Positions 26,014-35,146 of a stretch of DNA of 64,000 nt are shown in pieces (within the stretch, counting starts at the first letter, position 1; each line of letters begins with the position of its first letter). Made by a program: the position numbers and the translations under genes. The notes under the pieces were generated by a model. It did no database searches. It saw nothing but the letters and a program-made list of their open reading frames with translations, and had not been told where the DNA came from. Source of the stretch: Haloarcula vallismortis ATCC 29715 (GTDB taxonomy: Archaea > Halobacteriota > Halobacteria > Halobacteriales > Haloarculaceae); assembly GCF_000337775.1 (NCBI RefSeq), contig NZ_AOLQ01000004.1, positions 124,001 through 188,000 on the forward strand, in the 5' to 3' direction.

Positions 26014-27168
26014 ATGCGACCGGATTCAACACAGACCATGCCACAGCTTAGCGCAGGCGATGTCGAACAGCTCCGGGCCCAGTTTGAGCGACAACTCGAT
26101 GTCGGGCTGCACCACGGCGCACAGCTGGCGGTGTACGTCGACGGCCATCTGGTCGTCGATTTCGCCGGCGGCTCCACGGGTCCCGACGGCGACGAAACGA
26201 CGCCCGAGACGCGCCACGTGCTATTTTCCTGTACGAAGCCGTTCGCCGGCGTCGGCCTGCACCAGCTCGTCGAGCAGGGCGAACTCGACTATGACGACCG
26301 GGTTATCGAACACTGGCCGGAGTTTGCCGACGACGGCACACAGAAAGCATCGATCACAGTCCGGCAGGTCCTCAGCCACACTGCCGGAATTCCGTTCGGT
26401 GAGTTCGACGAACAGTACGAACGCTGGGGCGACTGGGACGCCGTCGTCGCGGCGATGGAAGACATCGACCCCGTGTTCGAGCCCGGAACGACACCGGCGT
26501 ATCACGCCATCAACTACGGCTGGCTGGTCGGTGAACTCATCCGACGGTGTAGCGGCCAGCCGGTCGAGGAGTACGTCTCGGAGAACGTGTTCGAGCCGCT
26601 CGGGATGGACGATACCGGTATCGGTCTGCGGGACGACGAACCAGACACCGTGGCGACCCTGGCCGGCTACGAGGCGTTCGAGCGGTGTCACGATATCGAC
26701 GAGGGACTCGATGATCCTGCTGGGTCCGCTGCGGCGTTCAATCAGGAAGCGATGCGCCGGACGGTGATTCCCGCGGCCAACGGTATCGGCACTGCCCGGG
26801 ATATGGCCCGGTTCTACGCCTGTCTCGCAAACGGCGGGTCGCTGGACGGGACAGAACTACTGACCGAAGCGACCGTAGACGAAGCGACCACGACCCACGC
26901 CGAAACCGAGTCCGACGGCACGCTGTCGCGCCCGGCCCGCTACGGCCTCGGCGTCTGGACCGGCGGCCTGGCCGCTGATATGTTCGGGGCCGCCAGCAAA
27001 GAGCGAATGTTCGGCCACGCCGGCCTCGGGAGTTCGTTCGGCTGGGCCGACCCCGAGCTGAACGTCGGGTTCGCGCTCGTCACGAACGGTATCCGCGACG
27101 AGTCCTTCGAACACGCCGCTCGCGTCGGCCAGCTTTCCGACGCCGTCCGGCTGCTGTTACAGGACTGA
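26014..27168 (+). CDS. serine beta-lactamase-fold hydrolase (class C / EstB-like)
   Basis: A 384-residue penicillin-binding-like serine hydrolase. The active-site SxxK is SCTK with Ser72 and Lys75, the second motif YxN is in YHAINYGWLVGE, and the third element resembles HAGLGSSFGW. No signal peptide is seen, so a cytoplasmic esterase or peptidase-like role is more likely than antibiotic resistance. ATG 26014 is used; ATG 26038 is an alternative. The gene diverges from an IclR regulator, so it may be regulated by it. Substrate unknown. Confidence 0.82.
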   Translation: MRPDSTQTMPQLSAGDVEQLRAQFERQLDVGLHHGAQLAVYVDGHLVVDFAGGSTGPDGDETTPETRHVLFSCTKPFAGVGLHQLVEQGELDYDDRVIEHWPEFADDGTQKASITVRQVLSHTAGIPFGEFDEQYERWGDWDAVVAAMEDIDPVFEPGTTPAYHAINYGWLVGELIRRCSGQPVEEYVSENVFEPLGMDDTGIGLRDDEPDTVATLAGYEAFERCHDIDEGLDDPAGSAAAFNQEAMRRTVIPAANGIGTARDMARFYACLANGGSLDGTELLTEATVDEATTTHAETESDGTLSRPARYGLGVWTGGLAADMFGAASKERMFGHAGLGSSFGWADPELNVGFALVTNGIRDESFEHAARVGQLSDAVRLLLQD

Positions 27169-27291
27169 CGGCGTCGCCTTGCGGCGCATCGTCGCAGGCG
27201 TTTCCGCCCCTCTGGAACGAGATTCAGGCACCCAGCCGCGGTAGCGCCGTGTGGCCCCGGTTTTTGTATGGCTCGGCTCTAACGCTCCGAT

Positions 27292-28590
27292 ATGAACTTC
27301 CCCAACCGAGGCGACGTGGACCACCTCATTGACCCACAGCCGCTGCCGGAGTTCGCTCGTGTCCAGTACGAGCCGGAGACGGCCGCCGTCGACGACCCGT
27401 CGGCCGCGGTGCGTTCCGAAGTCGACCGATTCGACTTCGATGGGCTGGAGCCGGGTGCGAGCGTCGCCGTCGCCGTCGGTAGCCGCGGCATCCACGGTAT
27501 CGACGACATCGCCGAGGCCGTCGTTGAGGGTGTTCGCGAGCGGGGCTTCGAGCCCGTCGTCGTCCCGGCGATGGGGAGCCACGGCGGGGCGACACCGGCG
27601 GGCCAGCGCGAGGTGCTGGAGAGTCTGGGCATCACCGAATCGCGCCTCGGTGTCCCCATCGACGCCCGGATGGACACCGACCAGATCGACACCGTCACTG
27701 TCGGTAGTACCGAATTTCCGGTCCACGTCTCGACGGCGGCACAGGAGTCGGATGCCGTTGTCGTCGTGAACCGAGTGAAACCCCACACGAATTACAGCGG
27801 TCGCATCGAGAGCGGTCTGACGAAGATGACTGTGGTCGGGCTGGGCAAGCAACACGGCGCGAAGGCGTTCCACTCAACAGCCATCAAAGAGGGGTACGTC
27901 GAGACACTCGAAACCGCGCTACCGGCCGTCGAAGCGGCGCTACCGCTCGTCGGTGGCGTAGCGCTTGTCGAGAACTTCCACGAGGAGACGGCCCACGTCG
28001 AAGCGATTCCCGCGGGCTCGTTCACCGACCGCGAGCCAGCGTTGCTAGAGCAGGCCTACGACGAGATGGCGACGCTTCCGGTCGACGACATCGACCTGCT
28101 GGTCGTCGACGAACTCGGGAAGGACGTTTCCGGCGCGGGAATGGACACGAACGTCATCGGCCGCTACCGCGTCCTCAACGCGCCAGACCCCGATGAGCCG
28201 TCGATTAAGCTGCTGTACGCCCGTGGACTCACCAAGGCGACGAAGGGCAACGGCAACGGAATCGGACTGGCCGACATCACCCGCCGTGCCGCTGTCGACC
28301 AGCTGGACCTGCAGAAGACGTACGCGAACGCACTCACCAGCGGGTCGACAGCGAAGGCAAAGCTCCCACTCGTCGCGCCGGACGACGAGTTCGCCATCCA
28401 GACGGCGCTGTCTGCGCTTGGCGGCTACGACCCCGACACCGCCCGCATCGTCTGGATACAGACCACACAGGACCTCTCGACGCTCCACGTTTCCGAGCCG
28501 CTTATCGAGGACCTGCCGCCCGCCGCCGACGTCACCGGCCGCGAGTCGCTTGCGTTCACTGACGGCACCGCGTCGTTTACCCGGGACTAA
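27292..28590 (+). CDS. LarA-like (DUF2088) nickel-dependent racemase homologue
   Basis: A 432-residue protein with the length and layout of LarA lactate racemases. The N-terminal domain contains AVGSRGIHGIDDIAEAV and VPAMGSHGGATPAGQ; the cofactor region contains VKPHTNYSGRIESG then LTKMTVVGLGKQHGAK, with a Lys and a His where LarA binds its pincer-nickel cofactor. Substrate is uncertain: homologues act on various 2-hydroxy acids. The cofactor genes larB, larC and larE are not in this window. The convergent next gene is a D-2-hydroxyacid dehydrogenase, which fits a lactate-like substrate (inference). Confidence 0.75.
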   Translation: MNFPNRGDVDHLIDPQPLPEFARVQYEPETAAVDDPSAAVRSEVDRFDFDGLEPGASVAVAVGSRGIHGIDDIAEAVVEGVRERGFEPVVVPAMGSHGGATPAGQREVLESLGITESRLGVPIDARMDTDQIDTVTVGSTEFPVHVSTAAQESDAVVVVNRVKPHTNYSGRIESGLTKMTVVGLGKQHGAKAFHSTAIKEGYVETLETALPAVEAALPLVGGVALVENFHEETAHVEAIPAGSFTDREPALLEQAYDEMATLPVDDIDLLVVDELGKDVSGAGMDTNVIGRYRVLNAPDPDEPSIKLLYARGLTKATKGNGNGIGLADITRRAAVDQLDLQKTYANALTSGSTAKAKLPLVAPDDEFAIQTALSALGGYDPDTARIVWIQTTQDLSTLHVSEPLIEDLPPAADVTGRESLAFTDGTASFTRD

Positions 28591-29027
28591 CTCCTGGGTT
28601 GCGACGGTTCCGCCGTGCCTCTGGAACAATTTCTAACAACTGTACATTCGTTTCTCTGGCCACAGAGTGTCAGTAAGCTGATTGTATCAGAACAGGGGAC
28701 GGTCCGAGCCGACGCAGGAACTAGATGCGAGCAGAACCACGAGCAGTAATTTCCAGTTAGGGGAAATCGATTCCTCACTGCGAAAGTATATACATATGCG
28801 CCGAATATATAGCTATAAACGGGCAAGATACAACCATATTAACCAAGTATCGATAGAAAATCTCAGTTATAATATACTCTAGTCAAATATAGGGGCAAAA
28901 ATCGACAAAATTGGAATCTATCGTGTCAGGACCAACTCAATTATCGTCAGACACATGAGTGGCTGGGACATCCCAGACACTGTCCAGCGGGACTCTCTCT
29001 AGAGGGTGCGAACGGTTGCCGACCCTG
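28591..29027. other. AT-rich gap between convergent genes
   Basis: About 437 bp. The part from about 28780 to 28920 is markedly AT-rich with several TATA-like runs, unlike the GC-rich surroundings. A small hairpin CTGGGA-CA-TCCCAG lies at 28963-28976 close to the end of the minus-strand dehydrogenase gene. No open frame is convincing. It may hold two transcript ends or an undetected small RNA. Confidence 0.4.
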
Positions 29028-32000
29028 TCACACTGACCGTCCGACCGTCGTCGTGTCCGGTAGTCGCTCGGCGACGACTTCGATAGGATGTGGCGGAATC
29101 TCGTCGACGCCGTCGCGGTCGCCCAGCTGCGAGCGGCAGGACCCACCCGGGGCAACGACGCGGTCACCGTCGCTCTCGTCGACCTTGTCGAACAGCAGCC
29201 GCCCGATAGTCTTCGAGAGGTCGTAGTGCTCGTCGTGGTAGCCGAAGCTCCCGGCCATACCACAGCACGTCGAGTCCAGCGGGTCGACCTCGTAGCCGAC
29301 GCGGCGCATGACGCCGACAGCGTGGTGGTCTTTGTTGGTCCCTTTCTGGTTGCAGTGGCCGTGGTAGCTGACTGACCCGGCGACCCCGAGTGACCGGTCA
29401 TCGACCGGTAGCGCGTCATCGAGCCGGAAGGTGTCGAGGTATTCCAGCACGCCGTAGGCGCTGTCAGCCACCCGCGAGACCTCGGGACTGTCGAGGAGGT
29501 CACGGTACTCGTCCTGGAACATCACGGCGTCGGAGGGTTCGACGAACACGATGTCCCACCCCTCCGCGACGCGGTCCGAGAGCAGGGTCACGTTCGTCTC
29601 GGCCCGTTCGCGGGCCAGGTCCAGCATGCCGGTGGAGTACGCCGCCCGCCCGGACGGCGCGGTGTCGTCTGGAATCCACACGTGGATACCCGCGGCTTCG
29701 AGTGTCTCGATGGCGGCCTTGCCGGCCGCCGGGTACGAGTAGTTCGTATACGTGTCGGGGAACAGCAGGACTTTGCGGTTGGCCTCGGCCCGCGAGACGG
29801 CCGAGCCGCCGCGGTCGTCAAACCAGTCCCGCAGCGTTTCCCGGCGGAAGATGGGGAGTTCGCGCTCCGGCGCGATGCCGAACAGTTTCTGCATGACGAC
29901 ACGCGCGCCCGGGACCGCTGTCGCCCAGTTCGAGACTGGGGCCAGCGCCGACCCAATCTTCGAGGCCGTATCGATGTTGGCGAACAGGCGCTCCCGGAGG
30001 CTGGCTCTCTCCGCCTCGTGGTGCTGATGTTTCAGTTCGGTCTTGAGCTTCGCCATGTCGACGCCGGTCGGGCAGTCGCTCTTGCAGCCCTTGCAGCCGA
30101 CACAGAGGTCGAGCACTTCCTCCTGGAAGCGGTCGGAGTGAATCTCCTCTTCGTCGAGGTCGCCGCTGATGGCCGATCGGAGCAGGTTCGCACGGCCCCG
30201 CGTCGTCTGGACTTCTTCTTCCGAAGCGCGATAGGTCGGACACATAACGTCCCCGTCCGTCTGTCGACAGGTCCCACAGCCGTTACATAATTCGACGAGC
30301 TCCGAGAAGCCGCCCTCATCCTCGAAGTCGAGGGTCGTCTGTGGCTCCAGAGACTGGTAGTCGGGACCGTACCGGAGGTTCTCGCGCATGTCCGCGCCGA
30401 CGCCGCGGTCGGCATCGGGGCCGATATCCTCCGCGCCCTCGCGGTAGACGACGTTGCCCGGGTGCATCCACCACTGTGGGTCGAAGGCAGTCTTTACTTC
30501 CTTGAACGCGTCCCAGAGCGTCTCGCCGTACATCTTGGGAGTGAACTCCGTCCGGGCCATCCCGTCGCCGTGCTCGCCGGAGAACGACCCGTTGTGTTCG
30601 AGCACGAGGTCGGTCACGTCGTCCGTGATCGAGTGCATATCCTCGATGCCCGACATCTCTTTCAGATTGAGAATCGGACGGATATGCAGCGTCCCGGAAC
30701 CGGCGTGAGCGAAGTACGCGGCGGACGTGTCGTGGTCGGCCAGCACTTCTTCAAACTTCTCGACATATTCGGCGAGTTCTGCCGGCGGGACCGTCGCGTC
30801 CTCGATGAACGGGTACGGCTTGGGGTCGCCGTCCATGGACATCAGGAGCGGGATGGCCGCCTTCCGGAGCTTCCAGAGGTCGTCCTGGTCGGCCTGTGTA
30901 TAGGCCTCGACCACGTCGAAGGCTTCCCCCTCGTCGACGAACCGCTCGTTGGTGCGAGCGATGGCCGCCTCGAAGTCGTCGTGCAGTTCCGAGTCGTATT
31001 CCAGCATCAGCGCGGCCGCTGCGCGGTCGGGAATCGGGTCGACGTACTCGGCGTAGCCGTCGGAGCCGGCCGCAAGCCTGAACACCTCGTCGTCCATCAG
31101 CTCGACCGCGCTGACGCCGTAATCAAGCGCCACCGGGACCGCTTTCATCGCGTCCGTGAGGTTATCGAAGCAGTACAGCGCCAGCGCGGTCTCTTCGGGG
31201 ACGGTCACGAGCGAAAGCTCAGCTTCCACGATAACCCCGAGGGTTCCCTCACTCCCAACGAACAGCTTCGCGAGGTTCAGCACCCGCTCGCCGTCGCCGT
31301 TCTCGTAGATGACGCGGTCGAGGTTGTAGCCCGACACTCGGCGCTTGAGGTCCGGGTAGCGTGTCTCGATTTCCTCGGCGTTCTCCTCGACGATTTGGCG
31401 GACCGTCCGGTAGATATCGGCCTCGCGGTCGTCCTTGTCCACGATGTCGTCCCACTCCGGCGAGTCGATGACGACCTCGCGGGCGTGGATGAGTGAGCCG
31501 TCAGAGAGAACAGCCGTCACCGCGTCGGTGTACGCGTCGGTGATACCGTACCTGACGGAGTGCGCGCCGGTGGAGTTATTCCCGATGCCGCCGCCGACCG
31601 AGGCACGGTTCGACGACGCCGGGTCAGGGGCGAATTTCAGGCCGTACTCGGCCAGCGCGTCGTCAAGGTCGTCCTGCACCACGCCGGGCTGGATGTGCGC
31701 CGTCTGCTCGTCCGGCCGAATATCGAGTATGTCGTCCATGTGCCGGGACATATCCAGCACGACACAGCCCGGCCCGACAGTCTGTCCAGCGAGCGACGAC
31801 CCGGTTCCACGGGGCAGTATCGGAACGCCGTGGCCCGTCGCCACTTCGACGGCCGCTCGCACGTCGTCGATATCGGTCGGATACACGACGCCTGCCGGTT
31901 CGGCGCGGTAGATACTCCCGTCTGTCGCGTACAGAATCCGGGCGTATTCGTCGAACTCAACCCCACCCGAGACCTGCGAACGGAGCGCTTCCGCCAGATC

Positions 32001-32078
32001 TCGATACGCGTCGACATCCGGTCGATTCAGGTCCAGTTCCTGTGCTGACCAGGTGTCCTCGACGTTTTCAATCGCCAT
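29028..32078 (-). CDS. D-2-hydroxyacid (D-lactate/glycolate) dehydrogenase, FAD plus Fe-S fusion
   Basis: A 1016-residue fusion like E. coli YdiJ or GlcD+GlcF. Residues ~40-500 are a VAO/GlcD-type FAD domain (PRGTGSSLAGQTVGPGCVV; SVGGGIGNNSTGAHS) with its C-terminal cap (AHAGSGTLHIRPI; GEHGDGMARTEF). Two 4Fe-4S motifs follow, CNGCGTCRQ near 596 and CVGCKGCKSDCP near 658, then a Cys-rich domain with CCGMAGSFGYH near 934. It would oxidise D-lactate, glycolate or D-2-hydroxyglutarate and pass electrons to the respiratory chain; membrane association is likely peripheral. A TATA-like TTTAAT sits 28 nt upstream of the ATG. Complete, with no truncation. Confidence 0.9.
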   Translation of the reverse strand: MAIENVEDTWSAQELDLNRPDVDAYRDLAEALRSQVSGGVEFDEYARILYATDGSIYRAEPAGVVYPTDIDDVRAAVEVATGHGVPILPRGTGSSLAGQTVGPGCVVLDMSRHMDDILDIRPDEQTAHIQPGVVQDDLDDALAEYGLKFAPDPASSNRASVGGGIGNNSTGAHSVRYGITDAYTDAVTAVLSDGSLIHAREVVIDSPEWDDIVDKDDREADIYRTVRQIVEENAEEIETRYPDLKRRVSGYNLDRVIYENGDGERVLNLAKLFVGSEGTLGVIVEAELSLVTVPEETALALYCFDNLTDAMKAVPVALDYGVSAVELMDDEVFRLAAGSDGYAEYVDPIPDRAAAALMLEYDSELHDDFEAAIARTNERFVDEGEAFDVVEAYTQADQDDLWKLRKAAIPLLMSMDGDPKPYPFIEDATVPPAELAEYVEKFEEVLADHDTSAAYFAHAGSGTLHIRPILNLKEMSGIEDMHSITDDVTDLVLEHNGSFSGEHGDGMARTEFTPKMYGETLWDAFKEVKTAFDPQWWMHPGNVVYREGAEDIGPDADRGVGADMRENLRYGPDYQSLEPQTTLDFEDEGGFSELVELCNGCGTCRQTDGDVMCPTYRASEEEVQTTRGRANLLRSAISGDLDEEEIHSDRFQEEVLDLCVGCKGCKSDCPTGVDMAKLKTELKHQHHEAERASLRERLFANIDTASKIGSALAPVSNWATAVPGARVVMQKLFGIAPERELPIFRRETLRDWFDDRGGSAVSRAEANRKVLLFPDTYTNYSYPAAGKAAIETLEAAGIHVWIPDDTAPSGRAAYSTGMLDLARERAETNVTLLSDRVAEGWDIVFVEPSDAVMFQDEYRDLLDSPEVSRVADSAYGVLEYLDTFRLDDALPVDDRSLGVAGSVSYHGHCNQKGTNKDHHAVGVMRRVGYEVDPLDSTCCGMAGSFGYHDEHYDLSKTIGRLLFDKVDESDGDRVVAPGGSCRSQLGDRDGVDEIPPHPIEVVAERLPDTTTVGRSV

Positions 32079-32180
32079 ACCAGCATTCAGGAGTAATAAT
32101 CATTAAAGTCTGTGGCATGCGGTCACAATTCGCTCTGGGTCGCCCGCCAGCTATTTGCCGGAGGGAACTGGAAGCGATGT

Positions 32181-32561
32181 ATGGGCAACGCAAGCATACT
32201 CCACATGTGCCTGAACGTGGCCGACGCCACAGAATCGATCGCGTTCTACGAGCAGTTCGGCTTCGAGGAGTCCTGGCAGTTCACCACGCCGGACGGTGAA
32301 ACGACAAACTACTACGTGGCCGACGACAGCGGCATCGAACTGCAACTCTCGGAGACAGAGGGGGAGACGAGCTTCGAGATGGGGACCGGCTGGGACCACC
32401 TCGCACTCGGTGTAGACGACGTTGACGCAACGGTCGACCGCATTGACCACCACGGCGTCGTCAAGGAGCCAGGCCCCCAGCCGGAGGCCGGCGCGTACAC
32501 GGCCTTTGTCGCGGACCCTGACGGCCATCACGTCGAACTCATCGAACCGCTCGAAGACTGA
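32181..32561 (+). CDS. glyoxalase I / VOC-fold protein
   Basis: A 126-residue vicinal-oxygen-chelate protein with two beta-alpha-beta-beta-beta modules. Metal ligands in glyoxalase I positions: His in SILHMCLNV, Glu in IELQLSE, His in GWDHLALGVDD, Glu in HHVELIEP. This set matches lactoylglutathione lyase (GloA). Haloarchaea lack glutathione and use gamma-glutamylcysteine, so the thiol would differ (established for the group). The start is ATG 32181, just before the first strand; ATG 32205 is possible. It diverges from the D-2-hydroxyacid dehydrogenase, consistent with methylglyoxal going to D-lactate and then pyruvate. Confidence 0.83.
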   Translation: MGNASILHMCLNVADATESIAFYEQFGFEESWQFTTPDGETTNYYVADDSGIELQLSETEGETSFEMGTGWDHLALGVDDVDATVDRIDHHGVVKEPGPQPEAGAYTAFVADPDGHHVELIEPLED

Positions 32562-32661
32562 CCAGTTCGAGGGCTGAGGGGTCACAGACCGAAGCGTTCG
32601 AAAACAGAAGCGCTCGAAAACCGAATGCGCCCACGGCGTTTCGAATGGCGAAACGCGGTAG

Positions 32662-33969
32662 CTAGTTTCCGACAGCCGTGGCGCGTTCGACGATGTCAGC
32701 GCCGTACATCTCCTCCAGTTCCTCGTGCTGGTCCGGCCGGTGCTCGTAGACGTCCTGGAACAGCGTGATGGGCGTCTGGGCGGCCTGATAGGTGGCTTCG
32801 TCCCACATCCGGTCCTTGCTGACCTCGACTTCGACGCCGTCGATGACCAGCGTCGCAGCCTGTGTCATTGCGATGGCACCCTTGCCGGCTTCCTTTGCGG
32901 CCTCGAACTCCTCCATCGAGTCGACGATGTCGTTCATGCTGGGGATGTACGCGGTGCGGTCGAGCAGTTCCTCGGTGAGTTCGTCCTCGTCGAGTTCCAG
33001 TCGCTCGCCGCCCGCCTGCAGGACGTAGCCGCCGTCACCGTCCGCTTCCAGCGAGAGGTCGTCGCCGTCGTACACCTGTGTGCCGTCCTGTGCTTCGAGT
33101 TCGACCTCCTGACCGCCGACGTCAAGCAGCCAGCTCCCGGTCTTCGGTGGGAGCGGGGCCGTGTTCGCCTCCACGACCTGGCCCGGCGTCAGCGACCAGA
33201 TGCCGGTCATCCCCTTCGCGCGGTTGTCCTTCATCCGCTCGCGGTAGCCCTCGACGTCGCGGATGTCGTCGTAGGGGCCGTCGACGGCGATGAGGCCCGC
33301 GGCGCTGGCCCCGCGGGAGGTGTTGTGCCGCAGTTCGGGCCACGGCGGAAGCTCGCCGGTGGGCGTCATCGCGCGCATGTCCTTCGTGTAGTCGACCTCG
33401 CCGTCGACGAGCAGGAACATGCGTTCGAGGTTGTTCGAGGGTTTGCCCATCTCGTCTCGCAGATCGCCCATCGCCAGTTCGGCCTCGCCGCTCTCGACGA
33501 TGACCGACATGGAGAGGCTCCCTTCCGCAAGTCCGTGCTCATTCTCGATGATGGTGAAGAACTCGTCGGCCTTCTTCCAGTCGTCGATGTCGCCGACTTC
33601 CGGGATGACGAAGCCGTCGATGTGTTCGACCGCGCCGTTCTCGGGGTCGGTGATCTCCAGCATCTGCTGGAATCCCTGATAGCGGGTCGCCGGAGACTCG
33701 CGGTGCCAGACGACGCGTGGGTGGATCTCTCCGGGGAACTCGGCGCCCTGGTTGGCGACGACATCGATGATGTTCTCGACGCCCTCCTCACGCATGTTCG
33801 GTGCCGTCGCGTCCTCGTTGTCCGGGACCCAGACGTCCGGGGCCTGCAGGCCGCGGAGCTGGCCGGCGCTTCGCAGCATCTTCGCGGAATCCTCCTCCCC
33901 GTCGACGGCTGTCGGCGAGGTAAAGAACGTTCTGACGAACTCGCGGTCGTAGTGTCGCGTCACACTCAT
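32662..33969 (-). CDS. aceB: malate synthase, haloarchaeal type
   Basis: Condenses glyoxylate with acetyl-CoA to malate. The 435-residue sequence matches the short haloarchaeal malate synthase family, distinct from bacterial A and G types: REFVRTFFTSPTAVDGEEDSAKMLR, VWVPDNEDATAPNMREEG, VIPEVGDIDDWKKADEFF, and the C-terminal VYEHRPDQHEE. I start at ATG 33969, with TTTAAC on the minus strand about 32 nt upstream. In Haloferax an isocitrate lyase gene adjoins it; here it does not, so glyoxylate may come from the methylaspartate cycle known in Haloarcula. It diverges from an IclR regulator gene. Confidence 0.92.
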   Translation of the reverse strand: MSVTRHYDREFVRTFFTSPTAVDGEEDSAKMLRSAGQLRGLQAPDVWVPDNEDATAPNMREEGVENIIDVVANQGAEFPGEIHPRVVWHRESPATRYQGFQQMLEITDPENGAVEHIDGFVIPEVGDIDDWKKADEFFTIIENEHGLAEGSLSMSVIVESGEAELAMGDLRDEMGKPSNNLERMFLLVDGEVDYTKDMRAMTPTGELPPWPELRHNTSRGASAAGLIAVDGPYDDIRDVEGYRERMKDNRAKGMTGIWSLTPGQVVEANTAPLPPKTGSWLLDVGGQEVELEAQDGTQVYDGDDLSLEADGDGGYVLQAGGERLELDEDELTEELLDRTAYIPSMNDIVDSMEEFEAAKEAGKGAIAMTQAATLVIDGVEVEVSKDRMWDEATYQAAQTPITLFQDVYEHRPDQHEELEEMYGADIVERATAVGN

Positions 33970-34363
33970 AACTCGTCTCAAAAAACCAAACGAACTGTGT
34001 TAAATCTACCGTCCACCGTCGACCGGAACATCAAGCAGAGCAGTCCTTCCACCGTCTCCCGGCATATTCGAAATAACGAAATACATCGGAATGAAATCAT
34101 TTGAGGCCTGTCTACCCAGATGAGACAACAGCCGGCGGCGTATACTGATCTGTCGGTATCTCGTGGCCGTTCGGTCGTCACGTTACAGAATTCCGATGGC
34201 TTCGGTTGCTGGTCTCGCGCTATCGAACCCGATTTTCCGTTTCGTATTTTCGAATGCCCATGTCGGTGGACACACGAAGTGACAGCCATCTCGCCGAACG
34301 TGTCGTCCCGGAAGCCAGCGAAGAGCGGTTGTCACAGCCGATACGGCAATTTTATTCGAGCGG

Positions 34364-34377
34364 CACCAGTACTGGTG
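34364..34377 (+). promoter_or_regulatory. palindromic operator at the IclR gene start
   Basis: CACCAGTACTGGTG, a perfect 14-bp palindrome placed between the TATA-like AATTTTATT (about 34348-34356) and ATG 34382. A protein bound here would block initiation, so autoregulation of this IclR gene is likely. Binding is inferred. Confidence 0.55.
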
Positions 34378-34381
34378 TCTA

Positions 34382-35146
34382 ATGACACGGGCAAAAACGG
34401 ACTCGGTCCGGGCGACGCAGACCTCGCTGTCTGTACTCTCGGGTATCAAAGACCTCGGTGGGGGTGCCACGCTGGTTGAGCTCGCCGACTCGCTGGAGCC
34501 GGCCAAGAGCACGATATACAAACATCTGGTGACGCTGGAAGACGAGGGGCTGGTCGTGGAACGGGACGGCGAGTACCGGATCGGGCTTCGGTGGCTGGAG
34601 TTCGGCGGCATGGCACAGCGCTACGACGGCATCTACGAGGTCGCAAAGCCAGAGGTCAGGCAGATGGCCGTCGAGACCGGCGAACTGGCGAACCTGATGA
34701 TCGAGGAGCAGGGCTACGGCAGCTACATCCATACGTCCAGTGGCGACCAGGCGGTCGCTCTCGATACGCGACTCGGGAAGCGCATCCACCTGCACAAGAC
34801 CGCTATCGGCAAGGCGCTCCTATCGAGTTTCGATGACGACCGGGTCGCGGAAATCATCGAGACCCGCGGGCTGCCAGCCGAGACGGACAACACCATCACA
34901 GACCGCGAGACGCTGTTCGCGGAGCTAGAGACGATCCGAGAACGCGGTGTTGCCGACGATACCGAGGAACGGGTCGACGGGACCGGCTGTGTCGGGGTTC
35001 CCATCGATACCGGCGACCGCCGCGAGGCCGCCATCAGCATCACCGCACCGATCAACCGACTCCAGTCGCCGGGCCGCAAGGCGCAGCTCATCGACACGGT
35101 ACAACAGGCCGCCAACGTCATTGAGGTCAATCTGGCCCACGAGTAA
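34382..35146 (+). CDS. IclR-family transcriptional regulator
   Basis: A 254-residue IclR protein. Winged helix at 15-75 (SLSVLSGIKDLGGGATLVEL, LEPAKSTIYKHLVTLEDEGL, wing VVERDGEYRIG) and effector domain with IHTSSGDQAVALDTRLG, LHKTAIGKALLS and TGCVGVPIDTG. A TATA-like element lies about 30 nt upstream, with a 14-bp palindrome between it and the ATG. It is divergent from malate synthase across a 412-bp gap, so control of acetate or glyoxylate metabolism is a reasonable guess. Effector not known. Confidence 0.87.
   Translation: MTRAKTDSVRATQTSLSVLSGIKDLGGGATLVELADSLEPAKSTIYKHLVTLEDEGLVVERDGEYRIGLRWLEFGGMAQRYDGIYEVAKPEVRQMAVETGELANLMIEEQGYGSYIHTSSGDQAVALDTRLGKRIHLHKTAIGKALLSSFDDDRVAEIIETRGLPAETDNTITDRETLFAELETIRERGVADDTEERVDGTGCVGVPIDTGDRREAAISITAPINRLQSPGRKAQLIDTVQQAANVIEVNLAHE

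Noticed and set aside
28682-28882. 66-residue plus-strand frame in the AT-rich gap
   Set aside because: Composition (Tyr/Asn/Ile-rich) and codon use are unlike neighbours, with no start signals; it reflects AT-rich non-coding DNA.
28963-28976. Hairpin as an intrinsic terminator of the dehydrogenase gene
   Set aside because: Arms are 6 bp with a 2-nt centre and no U-tract; archaeal termination relies mainly on U-rich runs, so only a weak case remains.
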